Part shown: piece after piece, positions 1-11,459 of the stretch
Layout of the letters: every line of letters begins with the position of its first letter
How positions within the stretch are numbered: position 1 is the first letter of the stretch
Source: Gnetum montanum
Taxonomy: Eukaryota > Streptophyta > Gnetopsida > Gnetales > Gnetaceae
DNA: 64,000 bases
NCBI GenBank assembly: GCA_015680685.1
Contig: MNCI01037805.1
Span: 291,409 to 355,408, forward strand
Reading direction: 5' to 3'
Made by a program: the position numbers and the translations under genes
The notes under the pieces: model-generated
What the model was told of the DNA's origin: nothing
The model's database searches: none
What the model saw: the letters and a program-made list of their open reading frames with translations, nothing else

Positions 1-739
1 GATGCTCCGGGTTAATGCGTATCTGGTTATATCTTGAGAAGCCATCCATAAAAGATAATAAGGCATGCTCAACAGTTGAGTTGACAAGTTGATCGATGCT
101 GGGTAGGGGGAAATCATCTTTTATAGTCACAACGTTGAGATCCCATAAGTCAATGCATAGGCGAATGCTTCTGTTCTTTTTCGGGACAATGACCATGTTG
201 GATACCCAATCAGCTTAATCAACAACCCGAATGAAACCTGCCTGATAGAGTTTGGTGATCTCATTGCGAACTGCTAACGCTACCTCAGGCTTAACTTTTC
301 TTGCTTTTTGTTTCACTGGCTTTAACTTTGGATCGAGTATAATATTGTGCTGGACGATTCGAGGATCTAACCCGGGCATGTCCGTGTAAGACCAAGCGAA
401 TGCTTTTATGTTGTCTCGAAGCACGTCTTCTATGTCTTTGGCCAGTTGAGGTTGCAATAGTGTACTCAATTTTAATATCCTGATTTCACTATCAGGCATA
501 GTGATGGGGGTTTCACTCAACGGGTCTTCAGTGATGCTATCAGCTTCTATGTCAAGGGACTTTGTCGTACCTTTGTAGCTGTCTAGCGTTTGTTGTGTTG
601 AGGCTATGATTGTGTCATCCGTTGATAGACCTAAGTTGATGGAATTTATGTCGATTTCTCTTGTGATCTTTCTATATGGTCCATTGATGGTCAGTGGTTT
701 GGATAAATGCTGATAATCCATCGAGCTTGCTCCTGCCAA
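1..739 (-). pseudogene. pol: Reverse transcriptase N-terminal part (element A pol)
   Basis: The 739-215 open stretch contains AFAWSYTDMPGLDPRIVQHN and KARKVKPEVALAVRNEITKL, the conserved RT entry region of Tat-lineage pol. A stop at about 212 interrupts it; the frame then goes on through WVSNMV, DDFPLPSIDQLV and LLSFMDGFSRYNQIRINPEH to the window edge. The catalytic YMDD, RNase H and integrase would lie left of position 1. Element B has the same region at 14668-15400. A splice-acceptor-like TTGGCAG just before GAGCAAG (exon from about 732) fits the known Ogre arrangement in which an intron separates protease from RT. The role would have been cDNA synthesis in virus-like particles. Confidence 0.9.
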
Positions 740-844
740 TAAACGGAGGGCAAAGTGATCTAGTAGATGTTGTTACGCGTTCCTTGGCAACGTAAATCAT
801 GTGTACATGTATGGTGGTGGTTTATCGTCGTATCGAGACGCATG

Positions 845-926
845 GCAGTTTAAGGCCTTACCGGGCCATATGCGGTAGTTTAAGGCCTTACTGGGCCATA
901 TAGTTTAAGGCTTTACCGGGCCGTAT
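845..926. repeat. Short tandem array, TAGTTTAAGGCC unit
   Basis: Three copies of AGTTTAAGGCCTTACCGGGC occur at 26-30 bp spacing. The reverse complement contains CCTTAAACTA, the core also seen at 6151-6322, 14281-14535 and 18144-18500. In A one array lies on each side of the antisense gene. Confidence 0.8.
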
Positions 927-1166
927 ACCATGATTTGACAATTCCTAGTTGCCGTATAATTTGTACCGAAGAGTTTGCGCCAAAATGTTCAGTGTGGGCA
1001 TCTGAAGTTGGTTTACCAAGGAATACGGTATGTGGTAGTGTTCGTTATCTTGTCATTTTGTTTTACATATTCCTCGTGCTTTGTAATTTAAACAATTTTT
1101 AATTGAAATTATTAAAATATTAAAAATATCAAAGGTAGCGGTGGTGGCAGCAGGGTCAACTCGACG

Positions 1167-1176
1167 CTATATATAG
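1167..1176 (+). promoter_or_regulatory. Candidate TATA box of the antisense gene in element A
   Basis: CTATATATAG lies about 220 bp upstream of the ATG at 1399 on the plus strand. It is followed by repeated GCGTGAGCGT / AGCGTACACC / AGCGTAGAG motifs (1187-1375) like those in A's LTR U3. Position and sequence suit an RNA polymerase II core promoter. No transcript data are available, so the function is inferred. Confidence 0.5.
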
Positions 1177-1589
1177 GGTGGTGGGCGTGAGCGTTAACCT
1201 ATCAGTTTCAAAGGCAGCATAAACATAAGTTGCAGCGTGAGCGTACACCTAAGCTGCAATGTAAGCGTAGAGAATGAAACCCTAGCATGAATGTAGAGCA
1301 ACAAATCTCGACATCAGCGTAGAGCAGCAAACCCCGGCGTTAGCATAGAGCAGCAAACCCTGACATAAGCATGTGAGGTTAGCGTACAAGACACTAGAAT
1401 GGGCAAGGGCAAGGAGGTAGAAGGCCAGGGGAGGAAAGGGCCCGAATTGACTTTCGCGGAGGAAAGTGAGGCCATGTTGCAGTGTTTTCCTAGGCCTAGG
1501 ATTCCATCATGGCTTGGATCGGCACATAGGTAGGCTCTAATCTTACCTCAGTTAATTATTTTTATTTGTATGTGTTATCTGGCGTAGAC

Positions 1590-2015
1590 AGTCTTGGCAG
1601 CGTACAGGGTCTGTACATTGAGCGTAGACAATTTTGGTAGCATACAGGGTCTGTATGCTGAGCGTGGATAGTTTTCGTAGCGTACAGGATCTGTACGCTG
1701 AGCGTTAACGATTTTCGCAGCGTACAGGATCTGTACGTCGAGCGTTAACAGTTTTCACGGCGTACAGGATCTATATGCTGGGCATAAACAATTTTGGTAG
1801 CGTGTAGAGTCTACACACTGGGCGTGAACAGTTTTCGCAGCGTACAGGATCTATACGCTAGGCGAAAATAGTTTTCGCAGCGTATAGGGTTTGTACGCCA
1901 GGTGTAAACAGCGTATAGGGTTTGTACGCTGGGCGTAAATAGTTTTTTTGACAGCGTATACGTTGAGTGTAAACGATTTTTTAACAGCGTATATGCCGAG
2001 TGTAAATGGTTTTTT
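1590..2015 (+). repeat. 40-bp minisatellite in intron 1 of the antisense gene
   Basis: About ten imperfect copies of a 40-bp unit (core GCGTACAGGATCTGTACGCT, then GAGCGTTAACGATTTTCGCA) follow each other directly. The core is partly palindromic. The later copies drift to GCGTATAGGGTTTGTACGC and GCGTATACGTTG, the form that dominates the U3 of A's LTR (11460-12090). Confidence 0.85.
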
Positions 2016-3156
2016 GACATTTCGTTTCGTTTTTCTATTTCATTTTGGTGTATAGTTGATTTATCATGGCTTTCTGGTTATTTGCAGGGATCTTGAGCCT
2101 TTCCTCCTAGTGGTTGAGCTGGTTGGGGTACTGGCATGGTTCGGGCCCCTTGATACCAATGAACCTACCCCTGATCTGACTATTGACAACAATGGGGTAT
2201 GGTTCAGGGAAGGGGCCTGTGAATTCCTTGCTTTCATTCTAGACAGATTCAAGGTAATGATATGGTCACACCTAAGCGAAGAAGTGGTGCGAAGCATGCT
2301 CAAATCAATGTTGCCAGGATCTTCGGATGGCGTCATGGTTTTCATGATGGACATTGACGAGGGACCTCTTGCGATTGAGGAAGGTCCATCTGGAGGGCCC
2401 AGATCTACTCGTCCATTATCGCGCGTGTGGGACTTATTGCCACGTGGGCCTCACTATCTCAATAACACTTTGTTTCTGGCTACGCGTGCGCACACATTAT
2501 TTCAGAACCCTCCGGGCACAGTGTACAGGGTAGAGAGGTAAGGTCGTTTAGTTTGTTGTTTCTATTTTTGTCGTTTAGTGTTTGCTCCTATTCTGACGAT
2601 CATTCTTTTGCAGGCCCTAGATTGATAAAGATGGGATATGCATCAATGATGACGAGCTTGCACTGGCTCATACCGCTTTAGAGGCCTTCATGGTGGGTCC
2701 CACCCTCTGCAGAGCTGTATTAGCTTAGACCAAGGATGACATTGTTCATTTCCATAAATGGTTTTCCAGGGCGTTCGCGCAATGCACGGCTCGTGGGTGG
2801 CTGCATGGAGATTGGTCACGAAATGGACCAGTTTTCCCTCGTGATGCTGACTTGGGTTCTAGCACCTCAAAGTCCATGACGGAAGGTAAGTGATGATATT
2901 TCCTAGATGCCTTAGTGTGCTTGTTCGGCTGCTGGTGTTCATACTGGTGTTATGGTTTTAAATTGTGTTTACAGTTAATGTCCCCCCTGGCGGAGACCCT
3001 ATTACGACAGGGCGAACTGAGAGTACCCTATCGATGAAGTTTGGGGAGATCAGCAAGGCACAATGATGGTTGCGTACCAGTGCCCCACCGTCTATTGTTC
3101 ATTGTTTGGATGATGCTGGCCTCATGGAGTTATTTACAACCCCGAGCCTTGATGTC

Positions 3157-3260
3157 TCCATAGCTAAAATGATTAGAATTGTTGATTCTTTTGACAACTC
3201 CGTCACCNATCCATAGCTAAAATGATTAGAATTGTTGATTCTTTTGACAACTCCGTCACC
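3157..3260. other. 51-bp direct duplication around a single N (assembly join)
   Basis: The 51 bases at 3157-3207 recur exactly at 3210-3260, separated by n and one base. This looks like two contig ends that overlap but were joined with one N and not merged. It disturbs the frame of exon 4 of the antisense gene only artificially. Confidence 0.85.
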
Positions 3261-5549
3261 TACTACAGCATCCATATTAAGGATGTCAAGATAGTTTTCC
3301 ATTTGTCAGCCAAATTCTTTTTAGACCTCTTCGGTGTACCGGCAGATGGCGTGAATGTGGTTTTGGACAGGACGCAGAAAGAGCTCCAGGTGGTGCGTGA
3401 GCTAGAAGATTGGTTGGGCATTGTCAAGGGCTCCAAGGGATTCCCTATGTAGGGGACGTAAAAGGTGGTGGAAGTTAATGAATTGTATCCCCTGTTTAGG
3501 GCACGGGTGTTTCCTAAATCCCTATTCCAAGTGAAGAGTCTTGGGGTGGAAGCTGTGCGCATCATGCGAACCATTTTAGAAACCGGGATGCGTTATAATT
3601 AGGCCCAATTTTTGTTGTCGGGTTTTCATAGGGAGATAGTGCGATTGCGTTCAAATGTTGAGGTGCAGTCCCACATTCGCATTCTTTGTAGGTTATCTAT
3701 GCCACTTGGCCAAGTTTTTAGTGGTTTGTGCGGATAATAAATATGTTCTACGAGATCGTACTCAATTATCTCGCCCGTGGATTAACCATTTGTTCGAGGT
3801 AGCTGAGTCCCAAGAAGCACCCAAGGGGATTGATGAATTTGTGTCCATCACGACAGAGGGGTCATCTGGTATTTCAATCCATACACGTGACAGTGTGGGG
3901 TTAGAACCAGACAATGTGCCCTATATTGCAAAGAGAGTTGAACGGGTCATCAAGGAGACCATCGGGAAAGCCAAATCGAAGATCCCGAAGCGCGAACGCC
4001 CTAAAGAGGTGGCCTCAATTGTGGAAGAGCCAAGGATGAAGTGAATACAATTCAAAATGCTTGTTCGAGGTAAGTAAACTTGGGGCACTTATTGTATTAT
4101 CATTTTCTTCTTATTTATTTTTTTCCTTTTGACCGCTTACATGAAACTAATGTCTTCAGACTTGACTCGGGATGTGAGGAGACAGGAGATAGAGACCATT
4201 ATCGAGGAGGAGGAAGTTCCAACAGACTTAATAATTGAGGAGGAAGAGGTCGGCAAAGATTAGGTGGAAGGGACGGAAGAGCTGGTAGAAGACACCATAG
4301 AGACAGAATTGATCGATGACCGGGATGGTGTTCATGAAATGTTCAATAACTTCCTTAAGGGAAGATTGGACCTTGGTGATCCTCCAAATCAGGAAGGGGA
4401 TAGAGAACATGGTATATTCCCTTTCGTTTTATTGCGTTGCTTTGTGAATCGTTGTTTCCATCACGTGATGTTTTAATTTTACGTTTTTATCACTTCCAGA
4501 TGAAGATATTGAAACTAGGACGATTCCCACGATGTGGTTGGAAGTGCCCATGAAAGTGGCTCCCCCTGAAATGACCGCAGAGGCTAGTCCATCTCGTACT
4601 CATGAACCATTTACTTGGACCGAGATGCCAAGTAAAATGGATTTCGTGACCAGTATCATTGACGAGGTGGTCGAACGTATTCAACAAGCCCACCCTGAAA
4701 TAGGTACAAACGTCTTGAGCATTTTGCTGCCTTCGAGTTTCATACCCCTTTTTTGCCATCTAAGATTTAATACCTGTTCTTTTAGTGTATGTAGGAGCTA
4801 AGTTGAAGTGGGATCCGTCTGAAATCGTCAGTATAGAAAGTTTGCCTACACTACCGTCAGAAGTTGAACAGATACCAAGGTCGGTCTATGACAAGGTGGT
4901 GGAAGGTCTTGTGCATAACGCCAAATCGCTTTGGACCTACAGGTGTTCTATTGAACAGCTATGGTTGCAAATCCAGGCAAAGGAAAAAGAGGTTTCCGAA
5001 TTATCAGTTGAACGTGATGATCTCAAGGCTCGGTATGAGTTCACCTCGGCCAGACTAACAGGTGATCGTTCTTGGCGAACTTCCGAGATCGCTTATACTA
5101 GATATTGGAACCTGCTAAATCGCCATGCATCACTGACTCGGAAACTAGCAGAGCGTAAGGCCCAGATAGATCTACTGAACCTCAAGTGCCAGGATTGGAA
5201 GGCTTTCGCTTCCAAGGTGCGTACGTGGGGTTAGGATGAGAAGAACCACAAGCATCATTACAAGAAATCATTGAAGGAAGTATCTATAGAAAAGCATCAG
5301 CTTGAAATGTTCGTAGAGGGTCTGGGTCTACGTTCCGTGTTTGATACCTTTGCTAAAAATACAACTGTTGAGATGGAATCGCCCATGAGGGTAATTACGA
5401 CCGCTTCTGGGGAGGTCTCTGAGGGTGAATTCCCCTTGCAATGTCCTACATGGTTGGTAGTTGACAAGGGGAAAGCCTTGGCAAACGTCGATCTAGGCCT
5501 TGATGGGACTGACTGGGCTAGCGTCTTAGAGGAGGAAATTCTACGTTGA

Positions 5550-6150
5550 CTGGAATTCAGTTTATGGGGGTCCCCTACGGTAACATTTTGTTGCCATGAA
5601 ATTCGTTCGTTGAGTAATGTTTGGGAGTTTTCTTTTTTGTTCTTGTGTTGATTGTTTCTTTTGCATTTTGTAGGGTCGAGGCAACGACGATGTCCAAGAA
5701 GGTGGCCCCAGCGGAGTGGGGACTCATGGTGCCAGCGGGCCTGAAGGGGACGACCCTCCCGTCCCTGATGTTTAATTTTGACTTTGAAATTACCCTGGCT
5801 CATATTTTTATGTGAAGCGTAAATTGAATTTTTTGAGTTGTATTGCACGGATGAATAGAATCAGTTAACTTTTGTACTTGTCTAACTGTATATCACTACA
5901 TATATATATATATTTCTACATATTTTTTTGTTATGGATTTTGAGTTTAAATGTAAACACGACATGACAATGTAAAATGTTTTGGTTTGTTTTGTAGTTTA
6001 AGTGTAATGCACGAGATGGGAATGTAAGTAGGAATGTAATTATAAGTGAAGGATAATTGCAAAGACTGTTATTGATAACACGACAATACAAGCGTAAATT
6101 CGAACAATGAACAGGAATTTGCGAGAAAAACAAAGTGTAGGTAGATGGTC
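5550..6150. other. AT-rich stretch without a gene
   Basis: This follows the antisense gene's stop. A possible further exon begins after TTTGTAG at about 5672 and is open to 5815 (AEWGLMVPAGLKGTTLPSLM), but I cannot tie it to the main frame. The rest (5816-6150) is AT-rich with a TA dinucleotide run near 5900, and may hold the 3' end or polyadenylation region of the antisense transcript. Confidence 0.4.
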
Positions 6151-6322
6151 TAGTTTAAGGCCATTTTGGGCCACACGTACTAGTTTAAGGCCATTTCGGG
6201 CCATGCATAAACTAGGGAAGTTTCAAGTGATATAGGTGGATTTCTTAGTAGACCGACCATTTCTGATCATGGCTAGTTTTATGTCATTGCGAACATGATA
6301 GTTTAACGTTGTTCTGGACTTG
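6151..6322. repeat. Second TAGTTTAAGGCC array of element A
   Basis: Two clear copies of TAGTTTAAGGCCATTT at 30-bp spacing (6151 and 6181) and two degenerate ones (about 6275 and 6301). This is the same core as at 845-926, on the other side of the antisense gene. Confidence 0.7.
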
Positions 6323-6329
6323 AATGTCG

Positions 6330-7635
6330 TTTATTGGTTTAGTAATTTTTTGATTTTTCTCATTTTAACGTTAGGAGTAGCGTTAACGGGTATGATTCTA
6401 TATTTAGTGTCTCCTTCGCTGATCACGTTGAATGGTAATTCAGCCCAAGGGACGTCTGATGTAATAGTTCCCACGTTGGTGCTTTTCGGCGCTTCTGCAT
6501 GTATTGTGGTTTCTGTGTCAGTTGTAGTTTCTAAGTGAGGCTGTATATGTACAATTTTAGGCCCAGGTATTCCTATGTTGGGTAAATTTTCCTTTGTGTC
6601 TAAGAGATTATCACCTACTGGTTGCGTACATCTTTGTTGTTCATTTGTATCATCTTGTTTAGGCTCTTCGAGCTTAACCTCTGAGCCTTGGTCTGTATCT
6701 GTATACGATGAGATGGTAGGTGTAGCAGCCTCCCCATGTATAATTATTTTGCCACCTTCATAAGGTAGGTGAATCTCTTGGTGTATGGGGGAAGAGACTG
6801 CTTTCAGTTGGGCTAACCAGGGTCATCCCAATATTAGGTTGAACCCTAACATTTCATCGATGACCACAAAGTCGGCAGATGTGAGGAATTGATCCCCCGC
6901 TATAAAATTCAAAGTCACGGTGCCTTTGAATATTATGCGTGATCCACTGAACAACTTCAAACACATGGTGGCGGTTGGTCTAATTAGCTCCGTAAGCTCC
7001 AATTGTTCGACGATGGGATAGGGTACTACATTTGTAGCGGCTCCATCATCTACATGCACCCTATGTATCTTGAATTGATTTATTCGTATCGTTATGAACA
7101 TAGGTGCGGTTGTCACTCCCATTTTCTCGTCCATTTTGATGTTGTCATTGTGGAAACCGAGTGGTTTAAGAGTCAATCCTTGCGGCGAATACATGACCGC
7201 ATGAATCAAAGGTTCATTTGGAGGTAAGTCTTCGCTTACTGGGATGGATGTCAACATGCGCACTAGAGCTTCGCGATGGGTTGGAGAGGTTAACACCAGG
7301 TCGTATAAGCTTAATGAGGTGTTTTTTTGTTTAAGCACCTGTGTGACCTGTGTTAGATCCGTTGCTAGATCTCTACTGTTGGGCGTATGTTTGTCGGCAG
7401 TGATTTGGTCCATCAGGCCCAACAGTTTTATTTCATGCATAGTTGGTTTGTCATTTTTACCTGGGATCGTTGATTTGGGCATATCATGTTTTCCGGATGA
7501 TTCACCCTCATAGCTTGTGTTTGGTTTATTGTTAGGTGATGTCATGGGTATTGCATTTAACAGGGTAGGCTTGGGAGGTCCTAAGGCTAGTCGTTGACGC
7601 TCCTTCTCCAAGCGTTCGCGTGTAAGCTTGTCTGC
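6330..7635 (-). pseudogene. Aspartic protease region (element A)
   Basis: The 7611-6823 stretch contains RVHVDDGAATNVVPYPIVEQ, the retropepsin active-site motif (D-D/S/T-G-A), then hydrophobic strands and MLGFNLILG near the flap/C-terminal end. A TGA at about 6820 interrupts, after which PWLAQLKAVSSPIHQEIHL continues the same frame, typical of the segment between protease and RT in Tat elements. The coding sense fades near 6330. The enzyme would cleave the Gag-Pol polyprotein. Upstream it joins the Gag linker; downstream lies the repeat array and the antisense gene, so RT could be reached only by splicing or a separate start. Confidence 0.85.
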
Positions 7636-7644
7636 TAGGCGTTC

Positions 7645-10320
7645 TCATGTGTGGCGTGGGGGTACAGTTGGTTTTGGAACCTCAGGTTGCTTTGGAACTT
7701 GTACGACGTATGGAGTAGGGCAGGGTTGCGGTTGGGCAGTTGAATGCAGTTGAGTATCAGGCTGGCTAGGCACCTTGATGACATAGGGAATCAGTTTATT
7801 GTGTGTTTGCGGAGTGGAGGATTGGTGGTCATCAGGACATTCGGGTATCCTAACAACATATGGAGTTGGCCTAGGTGGAGGTTGTACCTCCGTAGTTGCG
7901 ACCGTAGGTGATACTCGGACTATGTAGGAAGTGGGCTGAATAGGAGGTGGTTGTGTGTTTGCGGTAGTGGTGGCAAGAGGTACGCGCACCACGTATGATC
8001 TTTCACTTGGTGGTGTGATAGAAGTTGCTACGGTGGGGGGTATTCAGATGACATAAGGTTTCTATGGGGAGGATGATGGTTGAGGCACAGGTGTTTGTAC
8101 AGTGGGAGGAATATGTATTACAAATGGTTTCTTAGGCATTTGTTGCTCATGATCAGAATGGACGATGTTAATCCTAGGTGTTTCCAGTTCGTTATCAAGG
8201 TAGATGGTGTTAATTACATATGGTGCTTCTTTAGTATTTAGAGGGTCTTTATATACGCCCATGGCCTGGTTTTGTGGTTGGACCAGATTGGCTTCATCAA
8301 AAGTGATTTGATCTCCGTCAATCATTCGTTGGATATCTTGTTTTAGGGTGAAACAATAGTCAGTGCCATGCCCATTACGTTGATGATAATCACAAAAACA
8401 ATTCATTCTAAAGCCTTTTGGAACCAGGGGCTCATCTGGCGTTGCTAGGCTTAGGTTCTGAACTAGTTGACAGAACCGATCATGTCTTTGGATTGCTGCG
8501 GGGGACAACTATTTATGTTTCATCAATTTGGCCTTCAAGAGTTGGTTGAATAACTGCGATGGTTTCATGGGCAACGACGTATATTGAGAGGGGTCCTTCC
8601 TCTCAAAGTTTCTTGCACAACCCGGTGTAGGGTTTTATGATGCAGATGATTCTAGTGCGGTTGCAAGAGCGGGTTTGGTGTAATTAGCAAGGGCAGTAGG
8701 CAGTTTGTTTTGTTGTCCCGCATTTGCTTATTGTGTTTCTGCTACTGCCGCTATGGTTGTTTTAGCCTTCTCTTTATCTTTCTTATTGTGTTGGTTTCTA
8801 AAGGCTAAATAGGTAGGGTCGTGATTGTTTTGGGTTGCCTCCTCTATGTTCTTGATCTGTACAAATGCTTGACTGAGGGTACGCGCATTGAGATAATATA
8901 GTTTGGATTTGACAAAATCGTTGACAGCTCCTTTTAGGATGGTGAGGAGATACGTCTCTGGGATCGGCTCGTGGAGCTCATTGATAGCAGCACTCCACCA
9001 TTGGATGAATTTTTGGATAGGTTCAAGGGGTGCTTGCTTGACCTGTATGAGGCTGTCCAGTGTTGCTTCAAGCTTCAAGTTATACTTGAACCTAGTGACG
9101 AATTGGTGTAACAAATCTTCCAGAGAAGATATTGAGTTTCGTGGCAAGGCCCGATACTAATTAAGTGCTCTCCCTGCGAGGGACATGGGGAACACGCAGA
9201 ATGACATGTGGCCATGCCTGAAGTAGCGCGCATTCTAGTCTAAATGTTATGAGGTGAGCGTTGGGGTCTGTCTCCCCATTGTATTTAGTCAGCATGGGTA
9301 AGGATACACCCTTGGGTAATGTTAGAGGCGGAACCGAAGAGCTAATAAGATGATCGTGATAGAAGTCCACTACCTTCAACTCTCCGTCGGGGGCTATTTT
9401 GAGGCGTTTGACCTCATCAGTTAGCTCCTGCATTAGCTTTTTGGCATCAGCCCAGTCTTGGGCACTAGGTGAGATAGCAGGTTAGGGATGTTGTATGGTA
9501 TATAGATTATATTGTTGGATAGTGGGTTGGAAGGAAGAAAGTTGTGTGGTTAGAGGCTGCACTTGCGGAATATTCGTAGCGGGTGGTGCTAAGGGCAGCA
9601 CATTGTAGGTAAGGGGTTGCTGTTGTCGTTGCAGCTGTACTTGAGGGATGTTAGCTGGTAAGATTGTCTGAGGCAGTATGTTATAGTGAGGGGGTTGATG
9701 CGATTGAGCACCAATCACTGTTCATTGCCCGGTCATGCTTTGTGTAGGAATCCCCTGAACTTGTTGGGTTACAGTTGTAAAGGATGCTCCTTGGGCTGGG
9801 ATCCACGGTATGTAGTGAGCAGATGTAGAAGCCGGTATTACATGCGACATCCCGATCACTCGGGACGGGAAGGTTGCTCCTACATAATTTTGGGGAGGTT
9901 GTATTTGCGAGAGTGGAGACATTGTTGCAATGGGAGGAATAGCAAGGGGAAGCGTGTTGAGTTGCACATCGATTATAGGAGGAATATGGATAAGCGTGGA
10001 TGATTCTTGTTTAGGTATTTGTGCTTGGGTGATTTTAAATGGTTAGAGGGACGTAACTTCCTGTGTGGCTGGATGAAACAACGGGTTTGCATAAGTCTGT
10101 GGACTAAGAGTATGATATGAATCTTTGTGCTCGAATTGAGCTGCGAAGTCATCTTCCTCTTCCAATTGAGGATTTGCCAGAGACTGGTCTAGAGACTGAC
10201 TCCTTTGTAGGAGGAGTTGTGAGATCAGCTCAAAGTAGTGCTCTGGGAGAGGGATGATATCATACGAGGAAGGGATGAACTCATGTCCTCCCCTATAGAA
10301 GAGTTCATATTGTCTCTTAA
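7645..10320 (-). pseudogene. gag: Gag polyprotein (element A), N-terminus lost in gap
   Basis: Reading from the gap: KRQYELFYRGGHEFIPSSYD, a Gln/Pro-rich region (about 10000-9480), the capsid core LPMLTKYNGETDPNAHLITF (about 9290) and FVTRFKYNLKLEATLDSLIQ (about 9090). It then gives CDYHQRNGHGTDYCFTLKQD (about 8390-8330), the degenerate zinc-binding motif C-x2-H-x4-GH-x4-C of Tat/Ogre Gag. The C-terminal linker repeats PYVV[RKQ]VP. In-frame stops occur at about 9719, 9481, 9160, 8727, 8510, 8061 and 7643. Gag would form the particle and bind RNA. The true start lies in the N gap or to its right. Confidence 0.85.
7690..8090 (-). repeat. PYVVRVP-type peptide repeats in the Gag-protease linker
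   Basis: At least seven copies of a short hydrophobic motif occur 15-35 codons apart: KPFVIHIP, KPYVI.IP, RSYVVRVP, TSYIVRVS, TPYVVRIP, IPYVIKVP, TPYVVQVP. Pro/Thr/Gln-rich spacers lie between them. The repeat is in protein sequence more than in DNA, which points to past selection on the peptide. Confidence 0.75.
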
Positions 10321-10856
10321 NNNNNNNNNNNNNNNNNNNNNNNNNNNNNNNNNNNNNNNNNNNNNNNNNNNNNNNNNNNNNNNNNNNNNNNNNNNNNNNN
10401 NNNNNNNNNNNNNNNNNNNNNNNNNNNNNNNNNNNNNNNNNNNNNNNNNNNNNNNNNNNNNNNNNNNNNNNNNNNNNNNNNNNNNNNNNNNNNNNNNNNN
10501 NNNNNNNNNNNNNNNNNNNNNNNNNNNNNNNNNNNNNNNNNNNNNNNNNNNNNNNNNNNNNNNNNNNNNNNNNNNNNNNNNNNNNNNNNNNNNNNNNNNN
10601 NNNNNNNNNNNNNNNNNNNNNNNNNNNNNNNNNNNNNNNNNNNNNNNNNNNNNNNNNNNNNNNNNNNNNNNNNNNNNNNNNNNNNNNNNNNNNNNNNNNN
10701 NNNNNNNNNNNNNNNNNNNNNNNNNNNNNNNNNNNNNNNNNNNNNNNNNNNNNNNNNNNNNNNNNNNNNNNNNNNNNNNNNNNNNNNNNNNNNNNNNNNN
10801 NNNNNNNNNNNNNNNNNNNNNNNNNNNNNNNNNNNNNNNNNNNNNNNNNNNNNNNN
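10321..10856. other. Assembly gap (536 N)
   Basis: A run of N hides the N-terminus of A's Gag and probably the leader, primer-binding site and inner LTR end. Open frames drawn through it are meaningless. Confidence 0.99.
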
Positions 10857-11337
10857 GCTGGAGTTAACGAAGGCAGAGTACCTTGAGTGGTCCGCACGCA
10901 GATCAGGCAAGGATTTCCCCGAATGTACACCGATATACTGTACGCTGGGTTATACGTAAACGATGTAACTAATGTAAAACGGAGCGTAAACGTACAGGAA
11001 AATAAGTAATGAGCATGCAATAATTACCGAAAAACTGTAATAAATCTTAGCAAAACAGATGTGATAATATTATTGTGAGACTAAAAATTACAATGCACCG
11101 GTCTAACGCAGTTGTGAATCTGACATAAGGCGGATGAAGAGCCCCGATGGATGCATAGGGATGATTGTGTACTGGTTTAACTGCAGGCACAACATGAAGG
11201 CTGTATGCTTAGCATGCAGGGTTAAGGTCCAACATACAGGGTTTCTGCTTTGCTCTCTGATTTCTCAGTGTCTCTGGTTCCTTTTTTGTCTCTAGTTTGC
11301 TCAAAATTTCCAACCCCGGTCTAGTGAAAAATTGAGG

Positions 11338-11345
11338 TTTTTATA
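11338..11345 (-). promoter_or_regulatory. TATA box in LTR of element A
   Basis: TTGTATAAAAACC on the minus strand lies directly downstream of the U3 motif field, as expected for the LTR core promoter. Inferred from position only. Confidence 0.5.
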
Positions 11346-11459
11346 CAAGTTTAGACGTGAAACTCAGGTTTTGAGAAGGGATGATTGGCTGTGGAGTGCT
11401 GGACTTTTGGGTCGGGTGGCATGTGGCGTGTTGACCGAGTGCGAAAGAATGAAATTTTA

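Larger units (their letters stand above)
1399..5549 (+). pseudogene. Multi-exon accessory gene, antisense to element A (unknown function)
   Basis: Seven exons can be read: 1399-1529, 2088-2537, 2614-2885, 2975-4069, 4160-4411, 4500-4703 and 4786-5549. All six introns begin GT and end AG, and the reading frame is kept across every junction, which strongly supports a real spliced gene of about 1,000 codons. Exon 2 contains NNGVWFREGACEFL. Exon 4 has a core VKIVFHLSAKFFLDLFGVPA, similar in pattern to plant 'putative transposon protein' domains. Exon 5 is acid-rich and exon 7 is coiled coil (EKEVSELSVERDDLKARYEF). No signal peptide or membrane segment was seen. It is broken by TAG at 2618, 2726, 3450, 3600, 4261 and 5232, TGA at 3064 and 4042, TAA at 3459, a frameshift near 3720, and an assembly duplication at 3157-3260. 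Element B carries a remnant in the same relative position. I do not recognise a function. Confidence 0.75.

Noticed and set aside
1590-2015. CRISPR-like 40-bp repeats and a minus-strand ORF through them (1811-2020)
   Set aside because: No spacers; the ORF is the translation of a minisatellite.
5621-5815. Separate membrane protein gene
   Set aside because: The hydrophobic start lies in a T-rich intron-like stretch; only the part after 5672 looks coding and it may belong to the antisense gene.
10043-11020. Long ORF across the N gap
   Set aside because: Frames through N are artificial; only the Gag part left of the gap is supported.
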